Notes: generated by a model from the letters alone, not told the origin. A stretch of 64,000 nucleotides of DNA from Dyadobacter alkalitolerans DSM 23607 (GCF_000428845.1 NZ_AUAS01000003.1:248001-312000); one strand, 5' to 3'. Positions 1 to 9,811 are shown, numbered from the stretch's first letter. Numbers and translations: made by a program.

Positions 1-501
1 GAAAAAGCGATCGATAATGATTTCTCCGGAAATGTGATTGACGTTTGCCCCGTAGGCGCTTTGACAGACAAAACATTCCGTTTTAAAAACCGCGTTTGGT
101 TTACCAAACCTGAGGATGCGCATCGCGATTGCGACAAATGCTGCGGTAAAACGACGGTTTGGTACAGAGGCGACGAAATTATCAGGGTTACCGCCCGTAA
201 AAATACCTGGGGAGAAGTCAATGACTTTATCTGTAACACCTGCCGTTTTGAAAAGAAAAAAACCAGCGACTGGGTGCTTGAAGGTCCTACCAAAGTAAAA
301 CGCAGTTCTGTTATTTCAGCCAACAAATACCGCGCTGATCTTGTGAAGAAACCTGATTTTGCTATAAAACTGGCGGATAGCTCTTACAAAAAAATTGACG
401 ATACACGTCCTTTCGTTACGGATGAAGAAACGATCCGTCACCAAAGCATCGAAAACAACGACAAAGCAAATCACCGCTCATTATTGGCAAAAAATAACTA
501 G
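1..501 (+). CDS. nuoG: NADH-quinone oxidoreductase subunit G, C-terminal part (truncated by the window edge)
   Basis: The frame is open from base 1 and ends at TAG 499-501, so the start lies outside the window. The visible part carries the CPVGALT segment that follows the Fe-S cluster ligands of NuoG, then a Cys-rich stretch (DCDKCC, ICNTC) resembling the start of the molybdopterin oxidoreductase domain. It ends about 150 residues later, so the large catalytic-type domain of proteobacterial NuoG is absent. This short form is usual in Bacteroidota. The subunit carries electrons between Fe-S clusters in the peripheral arm of complex I. It is the first visible gene of a nuoG-H-I-J operon. Confidence 0.85.
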   Translation, partial: EKAIDNDFSGNVIDVCPVGALTDKTFRFKNRVWFTKPEDAHRDCDKCCGKTTVWYRGDEIIRVTARKNTWGEVNDFICNTCRFEKKKTSDWVLEGPTKVKRSSVISANKYRADLVKKPDFAIKLADSSYKKIDDTRPFVTDEETIRHQSIENNDKANHRSLLAKNN

Positions 502-543
502 TTCAACGGCCTGACAGCCTGTTTTTAACCTTGTTTACAAAAA

Positions 544-1623
544 ATGGATTTAACGGAGTTTCTCATTAAAACCGCAACAATATTCGTTGTTTTTGTTCTT
601 ACCCTGGTCATTGCCATGTATTCAACCTGGGGCGAACGCAAAGTTGCCGGCTTTATCCAGGACAGGATGGGCCCGAACCGTGCAGGACCGGGTGGCTTGT
701 TGCAGCCGCTTGCTGATGCGGGTAAGATGTTTTTCAAAGAAGATTTTATCCCTGCACTGGCCAACAAATGGCTTTTTATCGCTGGGCCAAGCCTTGCTAT
801 GCTTACGGCCTTGCTTGCCAGTGCTGTGATTCCTTTTGGAAGTACTTTCCGGATCAATGGTCATGAAGTTGCCCTGCAGGGAGTGGAATCTAACATTGGG
901 ATCCTTTACGTTTTCGGTGTTGTAGCATTGGGCGTTTACGGCATTATGGTCGGTGGCTGGGCTTCCAACAATAAGTTTTCGCTGCTGGGCGCCATTCGTG
1001 CGGCTTCGCAGAACATTAGTTATGAAGTGGCTATGGGCCTTTCGCTGATTGCAATTCTGATGATGAGCAGCTCGCTTTCGTTGGGAGAGATTGTAGCGCA
1101 GCAGCATGGCGGTAACTGGAATATTTTTTACCAGCCCTTGGGCTTTATTATCTTCATCACCTGCTCATTCGCTGAATGTAACCGTGTGCCTTTTGACCTT
1201 CCGGAGTGTGAAACTGAGCTTGTAGGCGGTTATCACACAGAGTATGGAAGTATGAAACTCGGCTTTTATCTCTTTGCCGAATACATTAACATGTTCATTT
1301 CGTCGGCCATTATCTCCGTTCTTTATTTTGGCGGATACAATTATCCTGGAATGGACTGGGTTTATACGCAACTGACGCAAGCATTCGGTTCGGAAACAGG
1401 ACATAACGCTGCTACATTGATCGGAACAGCGGTATTTTTCGGAAAAGCATTGTTCTTCATCTTCTTCTACATGTGGGTGCGCTGGACTATTCCGCGTTTC
1501 CGCTACGATCAGCTGATGAACCTGGGATGGAAGAAATTGATCCCGCTTGCTATTTTTAATATTATTATCACCGGTGCTGCCGTGCTTTTCCTTAAGCCGC
1601 TGGTAACTGCGTGGTTGAATTAA
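544..1623 (+). CDS. nuoH: NADH-quinone oxidoreductase subunit H
   Basis: A 359-residue, strongly hydrophobic protein with about eight membrane segments, the usual NuoH length. It shows the family signatures GERKVAGFIQDRMGPNRAGP near residue 30 and FAECNRVPFDLPE followed by ETELVGGYHTEY near residue 210. The acidic loop of the second signature contributes to the quinone chamber. NuoH links the Fe-S arm to the proton-pumping membrane arm of complex I. It begins 42 bases after nuoG and is followed 15 bases later by nuoI, consistent with one transcript. Confidence 0.97.
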   Translation: MDLTEFLIKTATIFVVFVLTLVIAMYSTWGERKVAGFIQDRMGPNRAGPGGLLQPLADAGKMFFKEDFIPALANKWLFIAGPSLAMLTALLASAVIPFGSTFRINGHEVALQGVESNIGILYVFGVVALGVYGIMVGGWASNNKFSLLGAIRAASQNISYEVAMGLSLIAILMMSSSLSLGEIVAQQHGGNWNIFYQPLGFIIFITCSFAECNRVPFDLPECETELVGGYHTEYGSMKLGFYLFAEYINMFISSAIISVLYFGGYNYPGMDWVYTQLTQAFGSETGHNAATLIGTAVFFGKALFFIFFYMWVRWTIPRFRYDQLMNLGWKKLIPLAIFNIIITGAAVLFLKPLVTAWLN

Positions 1624-1638
1624 TAAAAACACATTGCC

Positions 1639-2232
1639 ATGCAACTGACAAATCGCTCTAAGCAAGTAAGCAATAAGGAAATGACGCTGATGGAACGCGC
1701 CTACTTGCCAGCTATTGCAACAGGACTAGCGATCACCATTAAGCACTTTTTTGCGAAAAAAGTAACCATTCAATATCCTGAGGTGAAGCGTTACCTGGGC
1801 CCGGTTTTCCGCGGAAGGCACATTTTGAAAAGGGACGAAGATGGTCGAGAACGCTGCACCGCCTGCGGGTTATGCGCCGTTGCTTGTCCGGCAGAAGCCA
1901 TTCAAATTGTAGCGGCTGAGCGCGAAAAAGGCGAAGAGAAGCTTTATCGAGAGGAGAAATATGCGGCGGTTTACGAAGTGAATATGCTGAGATGCATTTT
2001 CTGTGGACTTTGCGAAGAAGCTTGTCCTAAACAAGCCGTTTATTTGCGCCACGACGAGTTCGTGCCTGTGTTCGCAGAGCGCGACCAGGTAATCTGGGGG
2101 AAAGACCTGTTGGTTGAAGATATGAACAACAGATATACCCGCGAAGCCTGGACCAAAGAAGAAGCCCGCGCATTGGACTTGAAAAAAGCCAGCGGAGAAG
2201 TTACCAATGTTGTTCCGAGAGCCATTCCCTGA
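1639..2232 (+). CDS. nuoI: NADH-quinone oxidoreductase subunit I (first copy)
   Basis: A 197-residue ferredoxin-like subunit with two 4Fe-4S motifs: C73-x2-C76-x2-C79-x3-C83-P and C119-x2-C122-x2-C125-x3-C129-P. It hands electrons to cluster N2 in the peripheral arm of complex I. The length is normal, in contrast with the 392-residue second NuoI at 34848-36026. The N-terminus could start at the first Met or at Met15; the second better matches usual NuoI proteins. It lies between nuoH and nuoJ. Confidence 0.95.
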   Translation: MQLTNRSKQVSNKEMTLMERAYLPAIATGLAITIKHFFAKKVTIQYPEVKRYLGPVFRGRHILKRDEDGRERCTACGLCAVACPAEAIQIVAAEREKGEEKLYREEKYAAVYEVNMLRCIFCGLCEEACPKQAVYLRHDEFVPVFAERDQVIWGKDLLVEDMNNRYTREAWTKEEARALDLKKASGEVTNVVPRAIP

Positions 2233-2266
2233 ACACATTCATTGAGCATATCAGCTATTAAATTTT

Positions 2267-2785
2267 ATGAATTCAGTTATTTCGTTTTTCTATTTCCTGT
2301 CATTCCTGACTGTCCTCAGCGCAGTAATGGTGGTTGTTTCGCGCAACCCGATCCACAGCGTCCTGTACCTGATCCTGACGTTTTTTACGCTCTCAGGACA
2401 TTACATCCTGCTTAATGCGCAGTTTCTGGCGGCTGTTAACATTATCGTTTACGCGGGTGCCATCATGGTTCTCTTCCTCTTCGTGATCATGTTCTTGAAT
2501 ATGAAACAGGACAATGAAGAGTCTAAGACCAACTTGACCAAAGTTGCAGCCACGATTGTAGGCGGAACTGTATTTGTGATTCTTTTCGGGGCATATCGCA
2601 AAAGCGTTATTCCGGGATTTGATCCGCAGCAGTTTGATTCACAAATCGGGATGATCGAAAACCTTGGGCATTTACTTTTCAGGGATTATCTGCTTCCATT
2701 TGAGTTGGTTTCCATTCTCCTTTTAGTAGCGATGGTGGGTGCGGTAATGTTGGGCAAAAGAGAGATTGGCGAAAGACATTTCTAA
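2267..2785 (+). CDS. nuoJ: NADH-quinone oxidoreductase subunit J (first copy)
   Basis: A 172-residue membrane protein with about five hydrophobic segments. It has the NuoJ pattern NPIHSVLYLI near residue 28, VNIIVYAGAIMVLFLFVIM near residue 58 and a closing LLLVAMVGAVMLGKRE segment. It is a proton-channel subunit of the complex I membrane arm. The usual next gene, nuoK, is missing: a strong hairpin follows at once and the next gene lies on the other strand. A second nuoJ with nuoK lies at 34.0-34.8 kb. Confidence 0.95.
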   Translation: MNSVISFFYFLSFLTVLSAVMVVVSRNPIHSVLYLILTFFTLSGHYILLNAQFLAAVNIIVYAGAIMVLFLFVIMFLNMKQDNEESKTNLTKVAATIVGGTVFVILFGAYRKSVIPGFDPQQFDSQIGMIENLGHLLFRDYLLPFELVSILLLVAMVGAVMLGKREIGERHF

Positions 2786-2814
2786 GCGATATTTAATTCA
2801 TTAGATTATAAAAC

Positions 2815-2850
2815 AAAAATGGAAATGCTCGGCTGAGCATTTCCATTTTT
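2815..2850 (+). terminator. Hairpin terminator after nuoJ
   Basis: Perfect 16-bp inverted repeat (2815-2830 with 2835-2850) around a GGCT loop. The stem ends in A/T runs, so it can act on either strand. It lies 30 bases after the nuoJ stop and marks the end of the first complex I operon. Confidence 0.85.
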
Positions 2851-2943
2851 GTTATCTCCCTAGGATAAATTTTTCTGATTCCCCATTATAAATTTTGTGA
2901 TCCCTGAATAAATCTTTTGTTATCCCCAGGATAAATCCTGGGG
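2847..2943. repeat. Four imperfect tandem copies of a ~22-bp unit
   Basis: ATAAAT recurs at 2865, 2888, 2908 and 2931 (spacing 23, 20, 23), each time preceded by a TTTTGTTATCCCC-like stretch. The last copy grows into a perfect 9-bp palindrome, CCCCAGGAT/ATCCTGGGG (2924-2932 with 2935-2943). It lies between nuoJ and gcvP, which converge here. Confidence 0.6.
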
Positions 2944-3052
2944 CAAAGTATAGATTGCCGCTATGCGGCTTTGTAATGCCAGCCGGGTCACCGGCGACCC
3001 ATATTTCGCCCAGGATTTTAATCCTGGGAAAAAGGGCTAGCTATTATCTATC
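2924..3052. repeat. Cluster of short palindromes (REP-like intergenic element)
   Basis: Several small hairpins follow one another: CCCCAGGAT/ATCCTGGGG (2924-2943), GCCGC/GCGGC (2957-2969), GGGTC/GACCC (2985-3000) and CCCAGGATT/AATCCTGGG (3009-3028). The tail ATCGCTCC also occurs in the palindrome cluster at 53.1-53.2 kb. The pattern looks like a mobile or dispersed intergenic repeat; no coding capacity is seen. Confidence 0.5.
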
Positions 3053-3057
3053 GCTCC

Positions 3058-5952
3058 TTAGTTGGCTTCAACTTCTGCATAAGCTTCAACAGGAATGCAA
3101 GAGCAGATCAGATTGCGATCACCATAAGCGCTGTCGACTCGGCTTACACTTGGCCAGAACTTGTTGAAACGCAAATGCGGCAATGGGAATGCTGCTTTTT
3201 CGCGGCTGTAAGATCTGTTCCAATTTTCACTTAACAGGATCCGGGACGTATGCGGCGCATTTTTCAGCACATTATCCGTGCGATCTGCAACACCATCCTG
3301 AATCTCCCGAATTTCATTTCTGATCGCAATCATTGTGTCACAAAAACGATCCAGTTCAGCCTTCGATTCGGATTCCGTCGGCTCGATCATCAATGTTCCT
3401 GCAACAGGGAATGACAATGTTGGCGCGTGGAACCCGTAATCCATCAGACGTTTAGCCAGATCTTCCGCCTCCACACCAGCCGCTTTGAACGAACGGCAAT
3501 CGAGGATCATTTCGTGTGCACAACGGCCGTTTGTGCCTGTGTAAAGCACATCATAATGTCCGCTAAGGCGCTCCTTGATATAATTGGCATTCAGAATCGC
3601 GTATTTGGTTGCATTCGTTAGCCCCGCCTCTCCCATCATGGCAATGTATGCGTAGGAAATGGTCAGGATGCTGGCGCTTCCGTACGGTGCAGCAGAAACG
3701 GCTCCTGCTTCGCCTGCTGGCAAATGCTCCGGCTGCGTGCTGAAATTAACGTGACTTGGAAGGAAAGGCATCAAATGTTCAGCCACACCAATCGGGCCAA
3801 CGCCAGGTCCGCCACCTCCATGAGGGATACAAAATGTTTTATGCAAATTCAAATGGCAAACGTCAGCGCCAATCGTTGCCGGACTGGTAAGCCCAACCTG
3901 CGCATTCATATTAGCACCATCCATATAAACCTGACCGCCAAATGAATGGATCATTTCACAAATCTCAATAATGCTCTCCTCATACACACCGTGTGTTGAA
4001 GGATAAGTGACCATTAAGCAAGAAAGCTCGTCTTTATATTGCTCCGCTTTCTCTCTAAGATCGGCCACATCAATATTTCCTCTCTCATCACATTTGGTAA
4101 CCACTACTTTCATTCCCGCCATCACCGCCGATGCCGGGTTGGTGCCGTGTGCCGAAGAAGGGATCAATGCAACATTCCGGTGCACGTCGCCGCGACTTTC
4201 ATGATAAGCACGAATCGCCATTAAGCCGGCATACTCCCCTTGTGCGCCCGAATTAGGCTGGAATGACATCGCAGCAAATCCAGTGATTTCGCAAAGCCAG
4301 ATATTCAGCTCGCTTACCAGCTGTGCATAACCACCAACCTGATTGGTCGGAGCGAACGGGTGAATTGCACCAAATTCCGGCCAGGTTAATGGGATCATTT
4401 CAGCCGTTGCATTCAGTTTCATTGTACAGCTGCCCAACGAAATCATGGAATGCACCAGTGATAAATCTTTATTTTCAAGTGATTTCAGATAACGCAGCAT
4501 TTCGTGCTCTGTATGATGCGTATTGAAAACGGGGTGCGTCAGATATTCGGATGTGCGGGCAAGATTCGCTGGCAGATCGAGTTCAAGTTCTTCATCAATG
4601 ACCATTTCACCCTGGAAACCGGAAACTTCCGCAAACACATTCAAAAGCGAGATAACATCGTCGAAAGACTTAGCTTCATCGAATGAAACTGAAACACTTT
4701 CCTCACCATTGTATTTGAGGTTAATGCCCCACTTCACAGCCGTTTCTCTCAGCTTTCTGGTCAAACCGGTCTTAACAGTAACCGTATCGAAGTAATGTTC
4801 GGTTACGACTTCGTAATGGAACTGTTTGATGGTGTCAACAAAAAGCTTCGTAAGTCCGTGAACGCGGGCGGCAATGTTCTTGATGCCTTCCGGTCCGTGG
4901 TAAACAGAGTAAGCACCTGCAATCACTGCAAGTAAAACCTGTGCAGTACAAATGTTGGAAGTTGCCTTTTCCCGACGGATATGTTGTTCCCGGGTCTGCA
5001 AAGCCATACGCAATGCACGATTGCCTTCCGTATCGACCGAAACACCGATAATCCGGCCTGGTATATGTCTTTTGAATGAATCTTTTGTTGCAAAATACGC
5101 TGCGTGCGGGCCGCCATAACCCATAGGAACGCCAAATCGCTGCGAAGAACCCACAACCACATCCGCTCCCATCTCTCCTGGTGATTTCAGCAATGTTAAT
5201 GCCAGCAGATCAGCAGCCACAGCAACCGACACCCCTTGCTCGTGCGCAGAGGCGATAAAGTCTGTGTAATCAATAACTTCACCATTGGTTGCAGGATATT
5301 GAACCAGCACACCGTATAAATTTTCGTCTGTAAGATCTACAGTTGCGTGGTTTCCTACTATAACGTCAATGCCGATTGGCTTCGCTCTCGTATGAATCAG
5401 GTCAATGGTTTGCGGATGGCAAAGTTCCGAAACGAAAAATGTGTTTGCTTTTTTACGTGATGCAGGACGCAGGCTGTGCAGCATGGTCATTGCCTCGGCA
5501 GCCGCCGTCGCTTCATCCAAAAGTGAAGCATTTGCTATTTCCATTCCTGTCAAATCTGTAATCACAGTTTGGAAGTTCAATAGCATTTCAAGTCTACCTT
5601 GCGCAATTTCGGCCTGGTAAGGCGTGTAAGCCGTGTACCAGGCTGGGTTTTCCAGAATGTTCCGAAGAATCACATTAGGCGTAATGGTGTCGTAATAACC
5701 TGTTCCGATATATGATTTCAAAACAGCATTTTTGCTTGCGATCTTCCGGATACCCTGCAAAAATTCCTGCTCGGTTTTCGGTCTTGGCAAGTTCAGTGGC
5801 TTTTGTAGTCTGATGGCCGGAGGAAGTGTCTGGTCAATCAATTCATCCAGAGATGCGGCTCCAATCGTGCTCAGCATTTCCTGCAACTCCTGCGCATCTT
5901 TACCGTGGTGACGGTTTTCGAATTTATCCTGGTTCCGAAGATTAATTTTCAT
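3058..5952 (-). CDS. gcvP: Glycine dehydrogenase (decarboxylating), P protein of the glycine cleavage system
   Basis: A 964-residue protein, the full length of the single-chain P protein (fused alpha and beta halves). It decarboxylates glycine with pyridoxal phosphate and passes the aminomethyl group to the lipoyl arm of H protein. The PLP-binding lysine is K705 in [16 protein letters not shown], followed by the glycine-rich loop. The N-terminal half shows MLLNFQT and [15 protein letters not shown] near residues 125-155. No gcvT or gcvH is adjacent, so the system is scattered. A TACTTTTG box lies about 45 bases upstream of the start. Confidence 0.97.
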   Translation of the reverse strand: MKINLRNQDKFENRHHGKDAQELQEMLSTIGAASLDELIDQTLPPAIRLQKPLNLPRPKTEQEFLQGIRKIASKNAVLKSYIGTGYYDTITPNVILRNILENPAWYTAYTPYQAEIAQGRLEMLLNFQTVITDLTGMEIANASLLDEATAAAEAMTMLHSLRPASRKKANTFFVSELCHPQTIDLIHTRAKPIGIDVIVGNHATVDLTDENLYGVLVQYPATNGEVIDYTDFIASAHEQGVSVAVAADLLALTLLKSPGEMGADVVVGSSQRFGVPMGYGGPHAAYFATKDSFKRHIPGRIIGVSVDTEGNRALRMALQTREQHIRREKATSNICTAQVLLAVIAGAYSVYHGPEGIKNIAARVHGLTKLFVDTIKQFHYEVVTEHYFDTVTVKTGLTRKLRETAVKWGINLKYNGEESVSVSFDEAKSFDDVISLLNVFAEVSGFQGEMVIDEELELDLPANLARTSEYLTHPVFNTHHTEHEMLRYLKSLENKDLSLVHSMISLGSCTMKLNATAEMIPLTWPEFGAIHPFAPTNQVGGYAQLVSELNIWLCEITGFAAMSFQPNSGAQGEYAGLMAIRAYHESRGDVHRNVALIPSSAHGTNPASAVMAGMKVVVTKCDERGNIDVADLREKAEQYKDELSCLMVTYPSTHGVYEESIIEICEMIHSFGGQVYMDGANMNAQVGLTSPATIGADVCHLNLHKTFCIPHGGGGPGVGPIGVAEHLMPFLPSHVNFSTQPEHLPAGEAGAVSAAPYGSASILTISYAYIAMMGEAGLTNATKYAILNANYIKERLSGHYDVLYTGTNGRCAHEMILDCRSFKAAGVEAEDLAKRLMDYGFHAPTLSFPVAGTLMIEPTESESKAELDRFCDTMIAIRNEIREIQDGVADRTDNVLKNAPHTSRILLSENWNRSYSREKAAFPLPHLRFNKFWPSVSRVDSAYGDRNLICSCIPVEAYAEVEAN

Positions 5953-5996
5953 TCAACTTGGGCTGACAACGTCAATATTAGATGGTTTTTAAAAGA

Positions 5997-6004
5997 CAAA
6001 AGTA
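5997..6004 (-). promoter_or_regulatory. Candidate -7 promoter box for gcvP (TACTTTTG)
   Basis: On the minus strand this reads TACTTTTG, a match to the Bacteroidota -7 consensus TAnnTTTG, 45 bases before the gcvP start. No clear TTTG -33 element at normal spacing is seen, so it rests on the -7 box alone. Confidence 0.4.
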
Positions 6005-6084
6005 AGCAAATCCAATCGAATCTTTTAGAGAATGATGGCCCTGCTTACTCTTGATTATATGCAATTTTTGATGCAATTCGAATG

Positions 6085-6297
6085 TCAGTGATTGGGACAC
6101 CCGCAATCCGTTTTCCGCTTGAATATTCCCAGGAATTTCTTGGATTTCGGCTTCTTGTAACCCTTATACTTTTTCTTTTTGACTAAAAGCTCTGTCTTCG
6201 CGCTGGCTGGCTTTGCATTAACTGTGCCGACACCAGATATTCCGCAAATCAATGCGAGTACGAGAAATAAGGAAGCAAATTTTGTCATCATATTCAT
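6085..6297 (-). CDS. Small lysine-rich secreted protein of unknown function
   Basis: Seventy residues. The first ~28 form a signal peptide (positive start, hydrophobic LFLVLALICGISGVG core, cut near VNA-KPA). The mature part is very basic, with KKKKYKGYKKPKSKK, and ends in CGCPNH, a small Cys pair. I do not recognise a family. It stands alone between gcvP and a metallophosphoesterase, both on the same strand. Other lysine-rich small exported proteins occur in Cytophagales; a role in the envelope is only a guess. Confidence 0.6.
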   Translation of the reverse strand: MNMMTKFASLFLVLALICGISGVGTVNAKPASAKTELLVKKKKYKGYKKPKSKKFLGIFKRKTDCGCPNH

Positions 6298-6386
6298 TTT
6301 TTAGGATTACAGAACCTTATATACTCAACGCATTTAGGGTGTTATCCTATATAACTGATCCAACCCAATTACAAGTTCCCTAAATC

Positions 6387-7643
6387 TTACGCCCTAACCA
6401 ACTCAATGATAGCGATTTCAGGCAAAATACCCACACGGCCCGGATAACCCAGATAGCCAAAACCACGATTTACATATAAATGCTGGTCATTTTCAGTGTA
6501 TAACCCCGCCCATTGTTTATAGCGATATTGCACAGGACTCCATTTCAATCCAGCGATCTCCACACCAAACTGCATGCCGTGCGTGTGGCCGGCCAGTGCA
6601 AGATCTATGTCTTTGTATTTAGGTAAAACCTGCGCTTGCCAATGGCTTGGATCATGTGAAAGCAATATTTTGACAGGAAAATCCTCCGTATGCTGATACG
6701 CTTTTTGCAGGTTACCATATTTGGCAAAATTGCCCGCACCCCAGTTTTGAATGCCTATCAAGCCGATTTCCTCTCCATCGACGCGGATAGCGCGGTTTTC
6801 GTCCAACATTAAATTCCAGCCCAGCAGCTGATGGGCTTTTCTCAGATCCCCCAGATTGCTCGTTTTGGCTTCCACGCTCGGCCATTGAAAATAGTCCCCA
6901 TAATCGTGGTTTCCCAAAACCGAATGCACACCCAGCGGCGCTTTGACCTTATTAAAAATGTCAATGTATTCCCGCACTTCCAGCGCGCGGTCATTCACGA
7001 GGTCACCCGTGAAAAATGCGATATCCGGCTTCTCCTTCATCAACATTTCCACGCCTCCTTTTACAGCTGTTCTGTTAAAAAAGCTTCCTGAATGGATGTC
7101 GGATAATTGTGCGATCTTAATGCCATCAAATGCTTTGGGAAGATTTTTGAGCGGAATACGGACGCGGCGGATGCGGTAATCATGCGCCCCGGAGATGATC
7201 CCGTAAGCAAATGTGCCCATCAGGCCAGCTCCTGCTACCATCGCCGTCGTCGCCAGGAATTGGGAACGCGGAATGGCCGACTCACCGGTTGCAGGCGGAA
7301 CAGGCGCCGCCGATGGAAAGAAAAAACTGGCTATCCATTGTAAAAAACGACGAATATCGTCCAGGAACAAAAGAAGCACGGCCAGCAGCTTGGACAAATA
7401 GGGAATTGCAATGAAAGCAACAATGAATGTGCGCGTGGTGCTTTTGAGCGAATCAGGCGGAAGGAGCTGCATAATAATGTATGCTCCTAATGTTAATGCA
7501 GTAAAAACCCAGTAACCTCCGCCAATCCAGCGTTGTGTGAGCGGTGTTAAATTCCGGATCGCAAAACGCAATCCCTGCCAAACGTACCAATCAATTGCAA
7601 AAAGTATGAATGTTAAAAATATAAAAAAGAATGTCCTGTTCAT
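6387..7643 (-). CDS. Membrane-anchored metallophosphoesterase (calcineurin-like)
   Basis: 418 residues from the ATG at 7643. Three or four hydrophobic segments occupy the first ~150 residues, followed by a calcineurin-type phosphoesterase domain with the metal ligands in order: DIHSGSF, GDLVND, GNHDYGD, LSHDP and AGHTHGMQFG. The family hydrolyses phosphoesters (YkuE/YaeI-like proteins act on lipids) outside the membrane. A longer reading frame exists upstream, but it would overlap the divergent gene at 7728 and lacks family likeness, so the shorter start is preferred. Substrate unknown. Confidence 0.88.
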   Translation of the reverse strand: MNRTFFFIFLTFILFAIDWYVWQGLRFAIRNLTPLTQRWIGGGYWVFTALTLGAYIIMQLLPPDSLKSTTRTFIVAFIAIPYLSKLLAVLLLFLDDIRRFLQWIASFFFPSAAPVPPATGESAIPRSQFLATTAMVAGAGLMGTFAYGIISGAHDYRIRRVRIPLKNLPKAFDGIKIAQLSDIHSGSFFNRTAVKGGVEMLMKEKPDIAFFTGDLVNDRALEVREYIDIFNKVKAPLGVHSVLGNHDYGDYFQWPSVEAKTSNLGDLRKAHQLLGWNLMLDENRAIRVDGEEIGLIGIQNWGAGNFAKYGNLQKAYQHTEDFPVKILLSHDPSHWQAQVLPKYKDIDLALAGHTHGMQFGVEIAGLKWSPVQYRYKQWAGLYTENDQHLYVNRGFGYLGYPGRVGILPEIAIIELVRA

Positions 7644-7727
7644 CTGGGGGTGATTATTATCATATTTCTCGTAACACCGCGCAGGATTTTCTCGTTCGGC
7701 GACATTTCGTAATTTTGAAACAACCAA

Positions 7728-7961
7728 ATGAAACAAAATATGCCGGAATTCGATTTTAAGCGATTTCACATCCGATCCATGAATGCAGGCTCGGACGAGG
7801 AGCGCGCGCAGATCAACCAGGAATTGAAAGACCTGTACGCTTCTCTGAATGAAGAAGATAAGACGGCTTTTAATGAGCAGTTGCAAAAATTCCTGACAAA
7901 AGAAGTCAGCAGGATCAAATCCGATTACGAATCTGTCAACGGGCTGGACCGGCCTAACTAA
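7728..7961 (+). CDS. Small conserved-looking charged protein, unknown function
   Basis: 77 residues, or 73 from the second ATG at 7740. It is soluble, strongly charged and mostly helical by composition (EERAQINQELKDLYASLNEEDK). No motif or family is recognised. It is divergent from the metallophosphoesterase (85 bases apart) and converges on yqgE, whose stop lies 12 bases away. Its compact coding frame between well-defined neighbours supports a real gene. Confidence 0.65.
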   Translation: MKQNMPEFDFKRFHIRSMNAGSDEERAQINQELKDLYASLNEEDKTAFNEQLQKFLTKEVSRIKSDYESVNGLDRPN

Positions 7962-7973
7962 CCGGATTTCGGC

Positions 7974-8522
7974 TTAATTGAGCCGCGGATCGATGGGATA
8001 ATGGGCAATAGACCGATATTCTCCGCCCATATTGCGCAGGATTTCACGCCAGAAATTTTCGGGTGGTGTGGTGAAAAGGAATTCAGAATCTGTGCTTGAA
8101 ACAATCCAGGAATCCTGCTTCAATTCGTCATCCAGCTGGCCGCCGCTCCATCCGGAGTAACCAATAAAGAAGCGGATATCGTCAGCATGAAAAGTGTTCA
8201 GGTTCAAAAGCATTTTTACCTTTTCAAAATCACCTCCCCAAAAAACATTCGGCATAATTTCCGCCCCGCCGGCGACGAGGTCCGGACGTCTGTGAATGAA
8301 ATGCAATGTGTTTTTCTCGACCGGGCCGCCTAAATGCAAGGCAATATCCTGATATATGGTTTCGTCCAGCACGTCCCCCAGGAAGAGGTCGGTAATCTGG
8401 TTCAATACAAAGCCGAAGCTGCCTTGTTCGTTGTGTTCGCACATCAGAATAACACCTCTTTCAAAATTGGGATCTCCCAGAAACGGTTTGGCAATTAACA
8501 GACTTCCTTTTGAAATTTTCAT
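7974..8522 (-). CDS. YqgE/AlgH family protein
   Basis: 182 residues from the ATG at 8522 (an in-frame ATG at 8543 would add seven residues). It has the UPF0301 pattern: GSLLIAKPFLGDPNFERGVILMCEHNEQGSFGFVLN at the start, LGGPVEKNTLHFIH near residue 85 and FFIGYSGWSGGQLDDEL near residue 130. The family is widespread and its biochemical role is not settled. In many bacteria it lies beside ruvX/yqgF; here ruvX is 18 kb away. Confidence 0.92.
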   Translation of the reverse strand: MKISKGSLLIAKPFLGDPNFERGVILMCEHNEQGSFGFVLNQITDLFLGDVLDETIYQDIALHLGGPVEKNTLHFIHRRPDLVAGGAEIMPNVFWGGDFEKVKMLLNLNTFHADDIRFFIGYSGWSGGQLDDELKQDSWIVSSTDSEFLFTTPPENFWREILRNMGGEYRSIAHYPIDPRLN

Positions 8523-8653
8523 GGTTGATGGCATAGTGGGCATGACTTAAAGATCAAAAACGTAATATATTTAATTTTTAGCAACAATTTTGTCAGATTC
8601 AACAAAAGGAAGGATTCGTTTACCTATTTTACACAAATCGAAAAAAGAAAGAT

Positions 8654-9178
8654 ATGCCGTATATAAAATCTGTGCGAGGCTTTGATCCCACTTTCGGGGA
8701 AGCGTGCTGGCTTGCTGAAAACGCGACTGTTGTGGGAGATGTGGTGATGGGCAGCCATTGCACGGTTTGGTTTAATGCTGTGGTGCGCGGTGATGTGAAC
8801 AGCATTCGCATTGGCGATTATTCCAATATCCAGGATGGCGCTGTAATTCACTGTACTTATCAGCGTTTTGCGACCACTATCGGCAGTTATGTGTCGGTTG
8901 CGCACAATGCAATTGTACACGGTTGCACGATCGAGGATCACGTGCTGATCGGGATGGGCGCCATTGTAATGGATGGGGCTGTGATCGGCACCGGGTCCAT
9001 TGTTGCTGCCGGCGCTATTGTCACACAGGGAACAAAAGTCCCACCGGGGACAATTTACGCGGGTAACCCGGCAAAATATCTGAAAGATGTATCCACGGAG
9101 CTGAATGCTGCTATTGACCGGACGGCCAATAATTACATTACATATTCAGGCTGGTTTCGCGAAGAAGAAAGGGAATGA
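8654..9178 (+). CDS. Gamma-carbonic-anhydrase-like hexapeptide-repeat protein
   Basis: 174 residues forming a left-handed beta-helix: repeated hexapeptides such as IRIGDYSNIQDGAVIH and VLIGMGAIVMDGAVIGTGSIV. The zinc-ligand histidines of the gamma class are in place (H in AVIHC and the HNAIVH pair). The family includes YrdA and PaaY, and activity as a carbonic anhydrase is not certain for such homologues. It is followed within 3 bases by the convergent DedA gene. Confidence 0.93.
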   Translation: MPYIKSVRGFDPTFGEACWLAENATVVGDVVMGSHCTVWFNAVVRGDVNSIRIGDYSNIQDGAVIHCTYQRFATTIGSYVSVAHNAIVHGCTIEDHVLIGMGAIVMDGAVIGTGSIVAAGAIVTQGTKVPPGTIYAGNPAKYLKDVSTELNAAIDRTANNYITYSGWFREEERE

Positions 9179-9181
9179 GCA

Positions 9182-9811
9182 TTAACCCATTTCCTTTCTT
9201 GCGTTCAGGTATCCTTTGATCACGGTGAATGTGGTGATCGCGAGAAAGAAAATGATAATGTACTGCACATAGTCAACGATCCACGGAAAGCGCTCGCCGA
9301 AGAGATAACCGCCACCCGTTAATGTCCCGATCCAGATTGCGCCGCCGGCAACATTGTTGATCATAAACGCAGGAACCGTCATTTTTACCAGGCCCGCTAA
9401 AATTGGTGCAAAAGTGCGGACTATCGGAAGAAAACGACTGATAATCAATGTTCTGCTTCCATATTTATCGAAATATTTCCGCGTTGTTTCAATGTGTTTT
9501 TTCTTGAAAAAGAATGAATCCGGCCTGTTTTCGAACATATCACCGAAGTATTTTCCAAAAATATATCCCACCAGCGAGCCTACTACCGCGGCTGTGAACA
9601 AACACAAAAGCAAAATGCCAATGGGAACTTTCAAAATGCCGGTCCCGCAAAAAACGCCTGCAAGGAAAACCAAATAATCGCCGGGCAGGAAGAAAGCGAA
9701 GAAGAGGCCGTTTTCAGCAAAGACAATAAACGTGATGACCAGCAGACCGCCTGTGCGGATTAACTCTTCGGAATTAAGGATATATTGAAAAAATTCGGTG
9801 ATTGAATTCAT
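9182..9811 (-). CDS. DedA family membrane protein
   Basis: 209 residues with about five hydrophobic segments and the DedA (SNARE-associated) core: FFLPGDYLVFLAG near residue 38, GYIFGKYFGD near residue 83, and KYGSRTLIISRFLPIVRTFAPILAG near residue 115. Arginines and prolines of the last motif are characteristic. The family is implicated in lipid carrier (undecaprenyl phosphate) flipping and membrane homeostasis. It sits alone, 51 bases after the ABC-F gene on the same strand. Confidence 0.93.
   Translation of the reverse strand: MNSITEFFQYILNSEELIRTGGLLVITFIVFAENGLFFAFFLPGDYLVFLAGVFCGTGILKVPIGILLLCLFTAAVVGSLVGYIFGKYFGDMFENRPDSFFFKKKHIETTRKYFDKYGSRTLIISRFLPIVRTFAPILAGLVKMTVPAFMINNVAGGAIWIGTLTGGGYLFGERFPWIVDYVQYIIIFFLAITTFTVIKGYLNARKEMG

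Noticed and set aside
6387..7886. Longer reading frame of the metallophosphoesterase starting near 7886
   Set aside because: The extra N-terminal 81 residues do not resemble the family, contain no good start context, and would overlap the divergent gene at 7728. The ATG at 7643 places a hydrophobic segment at the N-terminus as expected.
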